A stretch of DNA of 64,000 nucleotides from the NCBI GenBank assembly GCA_012934845.2, contig WNNJ02002407.1:32613-96612 (forward strand), read 5' to 3'. Origin of the DNA: Pomphorhynchus laevis. Lineage: Eukaryota > Acanthocephala > Palaeacanthocephala > Echinorhynchida > Pomphorhynchidae. Position numbers and translations under genes: made by a program. The notes beneath the pieces were generated by a model, which was not told the origin of the DNA, made no database searches, and worked only from the letters and a program-made list of their open reading frames with translations. Positions 23,566 to 35,254 of the stretch are shown here, one piece after another; position 1 is the first letter of the stretch, and the number at the start of each line of letters is the position of its first letter.

Positions 23566-25634
23566 TTAGGTACTGGTGGCGGAAGAAATAGTTGTAGCGA
23601 CATTGTGGTTGATTCCTGACTTTACAATGTATTTCTGTTGAGCGTGTTTACGTTGCTGCTTTCGTTTTCGGTATAAGTTGTTTTGTTTAGTTAAATCAAT
23701 ATCATCTGTTAAGTTAGAAGCGGATGTCGTATTATTAGTCAGATCAGCAAGAAGTAGAGGTTTCGCGATGGTATCCGAGTTTATAACGTTATTAAATTCT
23801 GTTTGTACAATTATATCCAGGAGTTTATCAATCATAACAAAAGGACCATGAAAACATGATGGAGGTGGAAGCATGCGAAGTAACTCATAGCAAGCATTAG
23901 GTTCCAAGAATATACCTCCAGAAAGCAGATGTAGTCCTATTGGTGCCTTGGCTGTCGGGTTATAAGGAAGCATGCTACTTGTATTTGGCTCAGGCAATCT
24001 GTAATGTTGACTCGTGCTTTCGATATTTAGAATGGATATACGTTGATTTAAAGGACAAGTATGTAGCCTCTGAAGATCATTGAATCCATAAACTTCAAAT
24101 TCGACATCGTCATTTACGGGGCAAAGTCCCAAACATGAATATCGATTGCAAAGCAAAGCAATCGAGTATCGGTCGATGGAAAAGTTTCTAACTTGTTGGA
24201 GAGCTTCGATACGACGTTTCTCGATGGATAAAAGACCAGTTAAATTGCCAACTTTTCGCTCAAACTGCATGAATTTCTGCCAAACACCAGCCCAAATAAA
24301 TTTAGCTTTATCCATATCGTTAGTTTGTTTAGGTTCAAGAATACGCTCAAACAACACTCTGGTATTGTTATAATCTTCTTTTAAGTTCGATAACAAGGTC
24401 AGGTATATGCTTACAAACTCTGGACACTTACTGAATCTCTCCATGCCTAGCTCAAAAATCCTAGCGGCCACCTTTTTTCCTCCACCCAAGTGGTATTCTA
24501 CTAATGCATGAACAGCCAGTAGGTGGTAAGTGCATTTACTGTAATATTTGAAAAATATATGACGAGCGGCTTGTACACCTTTGGTACGTCTTATAGCCTG
24601 CATGTAATTAATCACCGCCAATGTTAAATCGAGATTGTATTCTTCCTGAAGGTTAATTAATTGCTGAAAACTAGATTCCATTCTTTGTAAATTGCTAATG
24701 CTCTCAAAATAATCAGCTTGCATTAGATACAGGAGCATATTGAATTTCATATATGTAGAAAAAGCCCGCTTAAACACACTTTCCAATACTTGAGGGCATT
24801 TGCAATCCACTAAGTATTGGCAATATCCTATCCATGCATTCACTCTATGTGGTTGAACTAAAAGACATTGTTCAAAAGCATAACAAATTCTTTGATGTTT
24901 TATTTGTGCTTGTAGTTTCGAAGCTTTTTCCCAATTGATATAATCTTGCCACAGTCTCCATTGTTTTTGCTCTTCAATTGATATTTCAAAGCCGCCGTCA
25001 AGTAAAGATACTACTTCACTTAAGGCTACTTTACAAGGTGAACTTCTATCAAGAGGTCTTATAAGATAGTCAAGTTCAATTGTCGATTGACGAATATAAT
25101 CAGATAATGGTAATGGGATTTGTTGGTTTCGATGCTCAAAGCAAGTATACTCATCCCATATTTGTTCAATTCCGCACATTGGAATGTTCATTGCTCTGGT
25201 ATATATACTTCTAATAAGTGTAAGGCTTTGAGCCGTAAAAGAACTGCTTTCATCACACAAAAATTTCAGATAATTTCGCCAAATAGACTGACTATAAATG
25301 TCAAAGCCGATTTTACTTAAGGCAAATTCAAATGCTTGCGACATTACTTGTCTGTAATTTGACAAATGAATTTTGGTTTCGGTTAAATAGTTAAGATAAC
25401 ATTTCCAAAGATCAATATGAAGAACCTTAATAAGACTTTTGCTGAAGAGTATTTCAACATTGTCATAGTTTTTGGCATGAAGCTCAGACTCAATATAGCT
25501 TTGCCAAATTCGACTGCATGTAGGAAACTCTTCAACAAGTAATTCAAATGTTGGCCTTGATTCCTCTATTGTTTGATTTACAGATTGAGCAATAAGGTGA
25601 GTCCATCCTTCTGTGCTCCCAGGAAAGGGATTCA
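23566..25634 (-). CDS. CSTF3: Cleavage stimulation factor 77-kDa subunit (CstF-77), main exon
   Basis: One uninterrupted minus-strand frame of about 688 codons encodes CstF-77 (Su(f)/Rna14). In the nucleus this protein scaffolds the CstF complex, binding CstF-64 and CstF-50 for pre-mRNA 3' cleavage and polyadenylation. HAT repeats fill residues about 10-540, with the hallmark VLHIDLWKCYLNY at about 70-82. The monkeytail region (RLPEPNTSSMLPYNP, then APIGLHLLSGGIF, then LPPPSCFHGPFV) lies near 540-610 and a basic YRKRKQQRKHAQQ follows near the end. Human CSTF3 is 717 residues. The frame begins NPFPGSTEGW, matching the start of the first HAT helix. Just before it is TTTTTAG, a splice acceptor, with TG as the first exon bases. 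An upstream exon ending in one base (A would give ATG) is therefore likely but not located. Confidence 0.95.
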
Positions 25635-26223
25635 CTAAAAATGCAGATTATTTCAAAAATCAATGTTTACTTTTCAATGTTTAATTGTTTGAGTTTTTAT
25701 TTGATAAAAGTATAATTAGCTGCATGACTAAGCAACAGTACGTGGAAAAACCTGGTTTCGCAAAGAATAACGTGGGCAAATCAATTATTAAGCTACTCTA
25801 CATGCATAATTGAGAATTTACATAAATGATATTAGGATTAATATTTTAATTTAACTAATCGATCACATACAAGTTGTACACTTATGTGTTAGCCAGCAAT
25901 GCTGTCTTATTGAAGATATATTTTCATTATGTTTTGAATATTTTCTATGAAAAACGATCCATAGCGTCATTCGTAATTTATCAATTTATAAAAGAAATTT
26001 TAAACAATAAGTTAGTGGAAATTTCTAATTTATTTATTGAATATATATTTCTAATTTATTCTTTACCTATAACATCAATTTATATTGTAGCCTTAATATT
26101 TAATTTCAAATTCAGCTTGGTAGTTTCTATTTATTTACAGCGAGGAATTTGACAATAAAATTTTTGTGTTAGATAATAATCAAAAGAATATATTAGTTAT
26201 TTAGTTCAAGCAAAAATAAATTT
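25635..26223. other. AT-rich spacer upstream of CSTF3
   Basis: It probably contains the CSTF3 first exon and promoter, but I could not fix either. The shortest candidate intron begins GTAAACATTG about 36 bases before the acceptor. No other feature is seen. Confidence 0.35.
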
Positions 26224-28250
26224 ATGAATGCTCTAGCTGTGTTCCAGTGTGTGATCGACCAGATCATTCAAACAGAAAAGCTAGAGGGTACTTTTGTCTA
26301 TCTTGACGACTTGGTGGTATGCGACCATTCTGCTTCGGATCATGACTATAACTTGGGTAAACTATCGAAAACTATCCAGAAATACAATATAACTCTAAAT
26401 GACGAAAAGTGGAAAAAATCTGTTCTTCGCCTTAGCATACTCGGCTATGTAATCGAACACAATCAACTTCGCCCAGATCCAGCCTGTACTAAGTCATTAC
26501 AAGACATGACGGAACCAACGTGTGAAAGAGAGATGAAAAGACTGTTAGGGATGCTAGCACATTATTCAAGATGAATAAAGAATTATTCCGAACGCATCCG
26601 ACCCTTAATCGAATGCCAAACGTTTCCGTTACAGCGCGAAGCGGCCAACACCTTTCAAGACATGCGCCGTGATGTTATGAATGCGGTACTTACAACAATA
26701 GATCCCACTAAGTTGCTCACTGTAGAAACGGATGCATCTAATCACGCGATAGGAGCAGTTTTGTCATAAAACCATCGACCCGTCGCTTTTTTCTCAAAAA
26801 CTCTCCAGCATCAGCCCGCACGTATTCTTCGATCAAAAAGGAAGCAGTAGCTATCGTTGAAGCATTAAAATCATGGGAACATTACCTTTTGGGAAAACAT
26901 TTCCGTGTAATAACAGACCAACGTAGCGTTTCTTTCATTTTAAAGAAGAGCCACCGTAGCCAAATCAAGAACGAAAAGTTAACTCGGTGGAGGATGAAAC
27001 TAGCTGCATTCTCATTCGATATAGTTTATCGTCCAGGATCCGAAATTCATACTGCTGATACGTTATCCAGGATAAACTGTTCCGCCTATACGTCCAGCGA
27101 TCTGATCTGATTGAGAGAAATTCATGATACATACTGTCACCCCAGCGTAACGAGGTTGTATCACTTCGTAAGAGCAAGGAATTTACCATTCTCAATCTCC
27201 GAGATAGTCAAGTTATTTCAAATTGTCCAACGTGTGCGAGGCTAAAGCCACAGTATCATAAGATACAGCCAACTCAGATGATCAAAGCCACCCAACCTTT
27301 TAAAAGGATTTCCGTGGACTTTAAAGGTCCCCTTCCTATTCACAACAATAACCGATACCTGCTCACAGTGATAGAGGAATTCTCGAGATATCTATTCGCG
27401 TTCGCATGTAGTGATATGTCTGCCGACACGGCAATTCAGTGTCTGAATAGCCTATTTTTCTTATTCGGTCTTCCGGGGTGTATACATTGCGATCAAGGGC
27501 CCGCCTTCATAGCCAGAAATTTTATGTCCTTCCTTTTACGACATGGGATCGCACTAAGCCATTCGAGCCCGTACAACCCGACAGGACATTCTCAAGTAGA
27601 AAGTGCGAACGTTACTATTGGGAAAACGATCGAACTTGATGTAGCAACACGAAAGCTCGATATCACGCGGTCGCAGCAATGTCTACCTGTTGCTATTCAT
27701 TCAATACGATCATTGTTGTGTGTGACCACAAATTGCACGCCACACAAGCGATTCTTCAAGTTTGAAAGACCAACAAGCTCGAATAACAATGTTCCACAAT
27801 GGCTTCTGAATCCAGGGTTAGCCGTGCTGAAGCGACACAATACGTTGAGCAAATATAAAGAAAATACGGAAATTGTGAGGCTCGAGGAAAGCAATGCAAA
27901 AATAGCGCATGTAGAACGATCCGATGGGTCAAAGACCGCCGTGTCCTGTAAGCACCTGGCCCCGTTCCCGCACGTGGATGACGAGAATAGTCACTGTCAG
28001 CCTTTGATTCCGTGCGGTCTTGATACCCTCGTAAATGGTTCACCAATGCCATCACTTTATGATCAGATGAGTATATTAGACGAGAATACGATGTCACTTC
28101 GTGGGGACGAGACAGGTACAGATAACGTTTTAACGTCATAGTATCATCGTCTAGATCGCAGCACTACCCGTTCTCTAGACGCCAGAGTCAGCAGGTATGA
28201 CAAAGAGATGAAATCACCCAAATACTTACAAGACTACGATCGAAGTTCTT
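26224..28250 (+). mobile_element. Third Ty3/gypsy fossil, internal part only
   Basis: Parts in order on the plus strand are the reverse transcriptase C-terminal half (about 26224-26580), RNase H (about 26690-27100), a zinc-binding region (about 27100-27250) and the integrase core and C-terminal region (about 27278-28141). A tail region resembles that of the 6.6-10.2 kb element, so both probably belong to one lineage. No LTRs were found on either side. It is broken, with only a few breaks in the part that survives, so it is younger than the other two gypsy fossils. Confidence 0.8.
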
Positions 28251-28267
28251 AACAGAAGCCTAGGAGA

Positions 28268-28975
28268 ATGTTATATAAGAAATATCTATATTTACCAGCT
28301 GTAAACAAAGGAAGGGTATGGCGCAACTCCCTATTGCAACCTACACTAAACGCTGGATTGACAGACCATCAATTGGGTGAAATCAGGGGTAGCGATTCGA
28401 GTGGGGCCATCGATAGAAAACAGAAGGCCAAAAATAAGAATAAATCAGGAAATTATTTACCTTCCAATGGTCAGAACATTTCTTTGGACAACGCTCCTTC
28501 CACAAACTACCGTTCGCATCCAGATAGGTCTTGCAATATCCTATTTAGTGGTATCCCTGAATCAAAGGCCAGTAACTCACAAACACGTATGAATGACGAT
28601 GTGTCCAGCCTCCGTACTGTGTTTTGTCAGTTACTCTTAGAATGTGATGAGAAGCTAGCTTCTACTCTGAAGGTTACAAAGTTGTTTCGACTTGGAAAAA
28701 AGGTGGTAGAGAAACCAAGATTGTTGAAAGTTGTATTATCTTCCGCAAAACATGCAGACCTTCTGCTCAAACGTGGTTTTCGACTTAAAGATTATCCACA
28801 TCGTATTCTTAAGGATCTGAGTCTCGAAGATCGTTTAAAGTTGAAAGAAGCAAAAACAGAATTACGAAACCGGCTATCTGAAGGTGAAACGAACTTATGC
28901 ATACGAAATTTTCAGGTTGTCAGGTGGCGCCCAGTAGTTCGTTGGAATCCCATAACGATTAACAGCGTCACCTAG
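28268..28975 (+). CDS. LINE ORF1 protein
   Basis: The 235-codon frame has a variable N-terminal half rich in Lys, Asn and Ser. The C-terminal half follows the pattern NILFSGIPES, then FRLGKK, RLLKVVLSSAKHADLLLKR, ILKDLSLEDRLK and LCIRNFQVVRWRPVVRW. That half matches the ORF1 of the 36380-40085 LINE (NVIVSGVEES, FRLGKK, RLLKVVL, LLRDLSPADRL, LCVRNFRVVKWRPTVRW). Such proteins bind the element's RNA. It ends 11 bases before the next frame. The true start codon is uncertain because the 5' end of the LINE is not defined. Confidence 0.7.
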   Translation: MLYKKYLYLPAVNKGRVWRNSLLQPTLNAGLTDHQLGEIRGSDSSGAIDRKQKAKNKNKSGNYLPSNGQNISLDNAPSTNYRSHPDRSCNILFSGIPESKASNSQTRMNDDVSSLRTVFCQLLLECDEKLASTLKVTKLFRLGKKVVEKPRLLKVVLSSAKHADLLLKRGFRLKDYPHRILKDLSLEDRLKLKEAKTELRNRLSEGETNLCIRNFQVVRWRPVVRWNPITINSVT

Positions 28976-28986
28976 CAGTATCCAGT

Positions 28987-30652
28987 TTGAATCTTGCTAG
29001 TTCGTATGGAAAAGGTAGTTTCAACAGTCATTCATTGCAATTCTTGGATAGCGTTAGTTTCAATTCTGATCTGGGACACTTAGTTTCATTCAACAAATTA
29101 TTCACCGTTCCTAGTAATCCCTTACCACAACTCACACGCTATTTATCGATTGGGTATTTTAATCTTCGTAGTTTGCCTGCTCAAATAGTGGAGTTAAAGT
29201 ATCACATGCTTTCTCATTCGTATGACATTTTCTGCGTTGCTGAATCCTGGTTGCATCAATATATTGTCGATACCACTGTGAACATTCCTGGATTTCGCCT
29301 TCTACGAAGTGACAGAATATCAGGTAGGCAAGGTGGCGGTGTCGCCGCATATGTCAGAGAAAATTTTCTCGTATCTGAGGTGTTGAATATTTGTGACCCT
29401 CGTGGGTCGTTTGAGACTCTATGCTTCCGTATTGAACACTCAGCGACCAGTATGAATTTTTGCGTCATGTATCGATCTTCGTCGGTAATTGCATACACTG
29501 ATCAACTAAAACTTATTTTACAATTGGTATGTTCCTCCCCTCACTTTATTCTTTTGGGCGATTTTAATCTTTCACGATATAGATGGTCAGACTATGTCTT
29601 TTCTGATGGTAGTTCAACGGAAAGGGAAATATCTGAGTTCCTAGCTGAGGAACTCATGCTGATTCAGCACGTACAAGAACAAACTTGCTTAACTTCAAGA
29701 TCGGGTTCGGTACTTGATCTGGTGTTTTCCAAATATGTAGGAGACATAATCAAAGTTGATCATATCCCTCCTTTAGGAAGTAGTGACCACTGCTTGCTCT
29801 CCTTGACGGCTGTCCCTTATTCCAGATTCTGTCCACCTTGCTCAAAAACTTCCAAACGTCATTGGTCGAAAGTGAGAAGATAAGATGTTTTGAGAGTTTA
29901 CAACCAATTCCCGTGTACTTTCATGAACACGGACAAGCTATCATTGAATATGATCACTGATTACCTACATAAATTATCTGATATTCTTGCCCCTATGCGC
30001 GAATCCTCTTGTGCTGATAAGTCACCTGCATGTATAGATTCCGACGTTAGACAACTAATAAGTTCACGAAATTGTTTATGGAAGCTTCAGCATTCTGACT
30101 CTAGTATCTCTACCAGATATAAATATATTCGAAATCTTTGTACTAGAGTGAAAGCAACAAAACGATGTGCATTCGAATCGTCTATCGCTAATAATGTAAC
30201 ACGAAATCCAAAACTATTCTGGGCTTATGTTCGTCGCAACAGAACCCTTAACACAGAAATCAAGTGTATCCTTAATGCGGAGGGATGTATGATAACTTCT
30301 CAGAGTGGTGTTGTGGAATGTCTTGCTACGTCTTTTTCGCTACCGACAAATAATTCACATAGAGCTTCTATCACTTCGCATGGTGTAGCATTAGAGCAAT
30401 CTTCGCGTTTTCTTCCAGTAACGATTTGTGGGATTGTAAGTCAGCTTGATCAGCTTGATCCATTTAACTCTACTGGCCCTGATGACATTTCTCCGTTTCT
30501 TTTGAAGAATTTATCTAGATATTTGGCTCCTTTCATTCTTGCTATTTTTGAGAACAGTTTGACCAGTGGATGTGTTTCTGAAGTCTGGAAAACTGCCATC
30601 GTAGTTCCGATCCCAAAGAAAACCATTGCAACGGCTTGTACTGACTATAGAC
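28987..30652 (+). CDS. LINE ORF2: endonuclease and RT N-terminal part, one stop
   Basis: The endonuclease shows FNLRSLPAQ, FCVAESWLH, LRSDR followed by GGGVAAYVRENF, YRSSS, LLGDFNLSRYRW, SVLDLVFSK and LGSSDHCLL, all expected motifs. One in-frame TAA at 29881-29883 interrupts it; the same frame then continues through FWAYVRRNRTL, STGPDDISPFLLK and WKTAIVVPIPKK to the hAT insertion. Apart from the stop and the insertion this half is intact, so the copy is not very old. Confidence 0.8.
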
Positions 30653-31061
30653 CAGTGTTTCTCAAAGTGGTCCGTAGCGCCCCCTTTGGGCCTGTTTGAC
30701 GATTCAGGGGGGCGGTAGAGAATTTTTGATTAAAAGAGGGTCCATGAAAGAGAGGTGGGGGTCGGTGAAAAAAATGTAAATTTCATCTTCATTACAAATA
30801 AACAACACATATTTAAGATTATAAGTAAGCACGAAATAGCCAATTACAATTTATCCTTTTAGTTTTCATTTTAAAATACCCTTTTAAAACATAACACAGA
30901 TCGCTATAATATTACTGAAATCACAATACGTGTATAAGCATGTGTAGCATGCATGCATGTGTAGCATACGTGTAGCATGGGGGTCACCATGCCACATGTG
31001 ACCCCCATGCTATTTTTGAAGGGAAATTGGGGTTGTTTTTGAGAAATATTAAAAATAGCCC

Positions 31062-31143
31062 CCATCAAGACTCGAACCAGAACAGTCAATTTGGTAAAGA
31101 GAAAACACGGTAGAGAGAAAACTTACCACTACGCCAAAGCACG
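31062..31143 (-). other. tRNA-like sequence (pol III box A and box B)
   Basis: On the minus strand, TGGCGTAGTGGTAAG matches the box A/D-arm consensus. About 50 bases later GGTTCGAGTC matches box B and the T loop. The acceptor arms pair only poorly and the anticodon region is not clear. It may be a degraded tRNA or the head of a tRNA-derived SINE. Confidence 0.35.
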
Positions 31144-31195
31144 TTGTAAGCAACAAAAAATAAAATAAAATATTGCTATGATTTCAAACCATAAA

Positions 31196-31740
31196 AATGT
31201 TATTGATTTATCCCTTATGGTGTCAAATGTAGAGAATAAGGAGGAATACGACAATATTATATTGTTTTTAAAGGACAGAGGTGCAGAAGTAGTTTCGCCA
31301 AAAGAAGCAAAAAAAAAGAATGAAGCGGAAAGCGAAGTCCTTCATGTTACTTGACGAGGTTTTATATCTTAGAGATAACGAAGGCCTGCATAAAAAAGTT
31401 TTTCATTCAGATCAGAGGGAATTAATGGAACACGAAGCAAGATTGTTTCATAAAGAACACCATTTTAAAATGAACAGGTTTGAGGCAAAATGCAATGATT
31501 ATTTTTTCAAAATACACAGAGATTTCATTCGCAAAGTTGTCTCCGAGTGTGTTACGTGTATACAAGCACAGCCGTTGACAACAACTCCGAGACGACAACT
31601 CCGAGACGAAAAAGCTAAAACTCTCATCATTTTTTTCTAAAGAAGTGAAAATAATAGAAATATTATCAGAAGACAGAGTTAAAATAGAGAATGGAGAAGA
31701 AATCGAAATTGTTTCTATGTCAAGAATGAAAAAAAATTAA
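31196..31740 (+). mobile_element. Integrase-type fossil inside the hAT element
   Basis: The central part resembles the zinc-binding (H2C2-type) domain of integrases, of the kind seen in Ginger-like and KRBA2-like sequences. A short C-terminal-like segment follows at about 31640-31738. The catalytic core is not present between them. It is a small broken remnant, with several breaks, nested in the left part of the hAT element. Confidence 0.45.
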
Positions 31741-32058
31741 CATTAAAAAAATATTTTTATTTTGAACGACCCCCAGGGAGGTCGCCTGTGGCATGGGGGC
31801 GCGCCTGGCGCGCCACATTTATTATAAAATTTCCACATAATCTCTCAAAAATCCTAAAATAAATTATAAGTAAATGTGTCGTTTTTCTTTTAAAATATTA
31901 TCATAAAATTTTTACTACCTATTTTTCATTTTTTGAGATAAATTACTTCTGGAATTCTTTTTGTGGAAATATTTTGTCTTAACAACCAATTCTGAGAAAT
32001 AAAATTTTTACAATACCCCCAAAAATGGGAGAGCGACAAAAAAAGAAGGCACTATAGC

Positions 32059-33786
32059 ATGGAATACTTGAAATTTGGGTTTATAGTTTCTCCAATAAAC
32101 GAGAAGAAGCCTTTTTGTTTGCTTTGTGAAAGGGAATTGTCAAATAGCGCCATGAAACCATCAAGGCTGTTGGAACATCTGAATAACATTCATAGTGAGG
32201 ATAAAGAATTAGAATATTTCCAAAGACTTAAGAAAAGGTTTGAAAAACAACCAAAATTAGAAGATCTTTTTTTATCTGGTTCAAAACAGAACAATGATGG
32301 ACTTTTGGCATCTTATAATATATCTTTGTTGATAGCTAAAGCAGGGATGTCTCATAGTATTGGAGAAGTACTACTTATACAAGTAATTAGAGGGGTTATA
32401 AGCACGGTATTACACAAGGAGTCTTCATCTATTATAAATAGAATCTCTTTAAGCAACAGCACTGTTCAAAGAAGAATAGATGAAATGGCACAGGATGTAG
32501 AATATACATTATGTGAGTACCTAAGAACGGCTTCCTTTTCCCTTCAATTAGATGAGTCTACACTGCCCGGAAATGAAGCTTTGCTATTAGCCTATGTTCG
32601 ATTTATAAAGGATGGTAGGATATGTCAGGAATTATTGTTTGCGGAAACTTTAAAAACAGATACCAAAGGTGAGTCTTTATTCGATGTTCTGAAGGAGTTT
32701 CTCGATAAAAAAGAGATACCGTTAAATAATATTCTAACAATCGCCACCGACGGGGCTCCAGCAATGATAGGGCGTCATCGAGGATTGGTCGCCCATTTAA
32801 AAAATTACGTACCAAATATAATAGCCATACACTGTGTAATCCACATACAACATCTTGTTGCAAAAAACTTAAGTGTCCGTTTACATCAAACTCTGTGTTA
32901 TGTTATTCAAGCTATAAACAAGATTAAGAGCAGCTCACTTAGTTCAAGATTATTCAAGCAGCTTTGTGTCGAAAACGACGAAGAATTCAATTCCTTATTG
33001 CACCACACCGAAGTTAGATGGTTATCAAAAGGTTGTTGTTTGAATAGAGTTTTGAATCTATATAGCTCTGTCATTGAATTTTTGATCGAAAGAGATGATC
33101 TAATACACCTAAAGTTAAACGAATCAATAGTTGATATAGCATATTTGACTGATTTGTTTAATTTATTTAATGAAATGAATCTAAAACTACAGGGCAATGA
33201 TCTAAACTTAACAAAGGCAAAATCTGTGCTAGCAGGATTTGTAAATAAGATATTATTATACAAATAGAATTTAGGAAGAGGCATATTTACACAATTCCCA
33301 AATCTTGAATTAGCAAAGCCTTCAGAAGATGATATTCTTGCTTACTGCAGCCATCTTGATACCCTATATTATGATTTTAATCAAAGATTTGTCGATATTT
33401 TTACAATGAACATACCTGATTGGATTCTAGATCCTTTTTCGAACATTCCTACAGAAGGATCAGCAAGATTGCAAGAAGAATTATTGGAATTGAGTAATGA
33501 TTATGAATTGAAATTCAAATTCAAAAGCGGCTATCAACAATTTTGGTTGCAAAATAAAATTCAACAAAGTTATCCTGAAACATGGGCAATCGTTCAGAAG
33601 TTTTTGATTGCCTTCCCAACGTCATATCTGGTCGAAAGAGGATTTAGCGCAGTTACAAATCTTTTGTCAAAGAAAAGAAATCGTCTTCAAATAGTTCAGA
33701 GAGGCAATCTAAGACTTATGTTAACTAATATAGAACCGAAAATCAAAACCCTGGTAGACTCGCACCAGATACATCCGTCTCATTAA
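32059..33786 (+). CDS. hAT transposase, ZBED5/SCAND3-like, one in-frame stop
   Basis: A BED-type zinc finger comes first: CLLC at about residues 20-23 and LLEHLNNIH about 20 residues later. The RNase-H-like core follows, with LQLDESTLPGNEALL (first catalytic Asp region), ATDGAPAMIG with HRGLVAHLK, and AIHCVIHIQHLVAKNL. The C-terminal dimerisation region has FPTSYLVERGFSAV and KRNRLQ. This is the ZBED5/SCAND3/ZMYM6 group of hAT transposases. One TAG at 33265-33267 splits the frame after 402 codons; the same frame then runs to 33786, about 575 codons in all. Everything else looks intact, so the copy died recently or is transcribed in a shorter form. Confidence 0.9.
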
Positions 33787-33958
33787 ACACTTAACGCAAA
33801 CTATTATTTAAATATATGGAGATCGTGCTTAAAATAAACTATAAGTAAATCAGAATTTTTATTAATATATTTTTTATATCAGGGGGTCCATAATAAATAT
33901 TGTTTTTTTTTCAAAGGGGGCGGCTGACAAAAAAAGTTTGAGGAACACTGCTATAGAC

Positions 33959-34802
33959 CAACCAGCCTGACTAGTTCTCTATGCAAAGTGCTTGAAAAGT
34001 TGATCGCCACCCGGATCAGGCATCACTTGAGGGAACTCGGAATAATGTCGTCTTCTCAGCACGGTTTCCTCCCTGGTCGTTCCTGCTTAACAAACTTATT
34101 GACTTCACGCCAAATGTGGGTTGATGCGGTCAGTCGCGGCCAATCAATCAATGTGGTATTCATTGACTTTTCAAGGGCATTCCATCGGGTGCCGCATGAT
34201 AGCTTGGTAGCATTACTATTTAACTACGGCATTCCTGTAATGTTGTGTAAGTGGATTCAAGATTTCCTACGTAATCGATTCTTTAGGGTGAGAGTTGGCA
34301 CCCATCTTTCCACTCCCAGACGCGTTTACTGTGGTGTTCCGCAGGGTATCGTACTAGGACCTCTGCTGTTTATTGTGTTCCTTAACGATTTGTTGCTGCG
34401 GATTTAGAGTCCCTGTCTTGCTTTTGCTGACGACCTCAAACTATGGTCTGTAGATGATATTGATCCGCTTGGCATTTCCCTGCATGAAGACCTTAATGAA
34501 ATATACCAATGGAGTAAGGCTACTGGTATGAAAATCAATGTTGACAAATGCGGCCACATAAAATTAGGAAGGCGTTGCGATGACCGTCGTTTTCGCCTAG
34601 GAACTTTAATTCTTAATGTCGTCATGGAGTATAGGGATCTGGGTGTCATGGTGCATAGGACATTGAAATCCCGATCAAATACAGAGTTTGCCTATAGCAA
34701 GGCTTTGCGAGCTATGTACTGCGTCAAAAATATCGTATTAATCCATACGTCTTCAAACGGCTTTAGTGCGCTCTTGTTCGCCCGCATATAGAGTACTGCG
34801 TG
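33959..34802 (+). CDS. LINE ORF2: RT C-terminal part after the hAT
   Basis: It continues the LINE RT: SSQHGFLPGRSCLTNLL, INVVFIDFSRAFHRVPHDSL, CGVPQGIVLGPLLF and LAFADDLKLWS (catalytic FADD). It goes on with INVDKC and YRDLGVMVHR. One in-frame stop lies at about 34405 just before the FADD block. The 3' end is lost near 34802. Confidence 0.8.
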
Positions 34803-35040
34803 CAAGCAGTTTTTTCATAACAAAAATATTGGTAGATTTTTAAATAATTCTAAAAGTAAAGAAATAATAGGGTCAGATTTAAGTAAATATATTCTTAAAA
34901 TAACGTATAAACTCCTACCACCATTAGGACGAAAAATTTGTAATTATAATAAAGAATTAAAATCAATATGTAACGATAATATTTTACTAAAGCTGTACTA
35001 AAGCGTCTAGCTTTAGTACATGTGTACGACGTGTTCCTTT
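34803..35040. other. Unassigned stretch with a small hairpin
   Basis: A plus-strand frame of about 60 codons is open but unrecognised. A hairpin GTACTAAAGC / GCTTTAGTAC sits at about 34995-35020. Confidence 0.3.
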
Positions 35041-35254
35041 GTGAGGATAAACTAGTTTATCCAAACACCGAGGTCCCTATACCTAAAAACGATTAATTTC
35101 GACATCTTTGAGCCAACAACGTGTATCAACTGGAACCTTGCTTTTGGAAATATGCATGAATGCACATTTGTTTATGTTAATTTCCAGCTTGCACGATTGA
35201 GGCCAAATACATACGGTATTCATATCTCGTTGGATTACCTGATCGTCTGCCTCA
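35041..35254 (-). mobile_element. LINE RT fragment, C-terminal side
   Basis: Minus-strand translation reads ADDQVIQRDMNTVCIWPQSCKLEININKCAFMHISK, matching the region just after the RT catalytic motif (LQxDLxxxxxWxxxxxLxxNxxKC). The other part of what looks like the same RT lies at 35641-35960 on the far side of an L2-type LINE insertion. Confidence 0.7.

Larger units (their letters stand above)
30653..33950 (+). mobile_element. hAT-superfamily DNA transposon with 8-bp target duplication
   Basis: The ends are inverted: CAGTGTTTCTCAAAGTGG on the left, and CAGTGTTCCTCAAACTTTTTTTG read inward from the right. CGCCCCCTTTG is shared a little further in. Both sides are flanked by the identical 8-mer CTATAGAC (30645-30652 and 33951-33958), the target length and type used by Buster-like hAT elements. 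The transposase lies at 32059-33786. The left third holds a fossil integrase piece and a tRNA-like sequence, not expected in a simple hAT. Confidence 0.92.
28262..34802 (+). mobile_element. CR1/Jockey-type LINE interrupted by a hAT transposon
   Basis: The LINE runs ORF1 (28268-28975), endonuclease and RT start (28987-30652), a hAT insertion with its target duplication (30653-33958), then the rest of the RT (33959-34802). Reading across the insertion, the RT passes from ACTDYRP on the left to TSLTSSLCKVLEKL on the right without loss. The right part is cut off near 34802 in the C-terminal domain. It is closely related in plan to the minus-strand LINE at 36380-40085 but diverged from it. Confidence 0.85.

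Noticed and set aside
27697-28139. Minus-strand open frames opposite the third gypsy fossil
   Set aside because: They overlap a well-recognised plus-strand integrase region and have no features of their own.
26158-28300. LTRs for the third gypsy fossil
   Set aside because: No repeated sequence was found on both sides.
31062-31143. Functional tRNA gene
   Set aside because: Box A and box B are good but the acceptor stem does not pair well and no anticodon arm is clear; kept only as tRNA-like.
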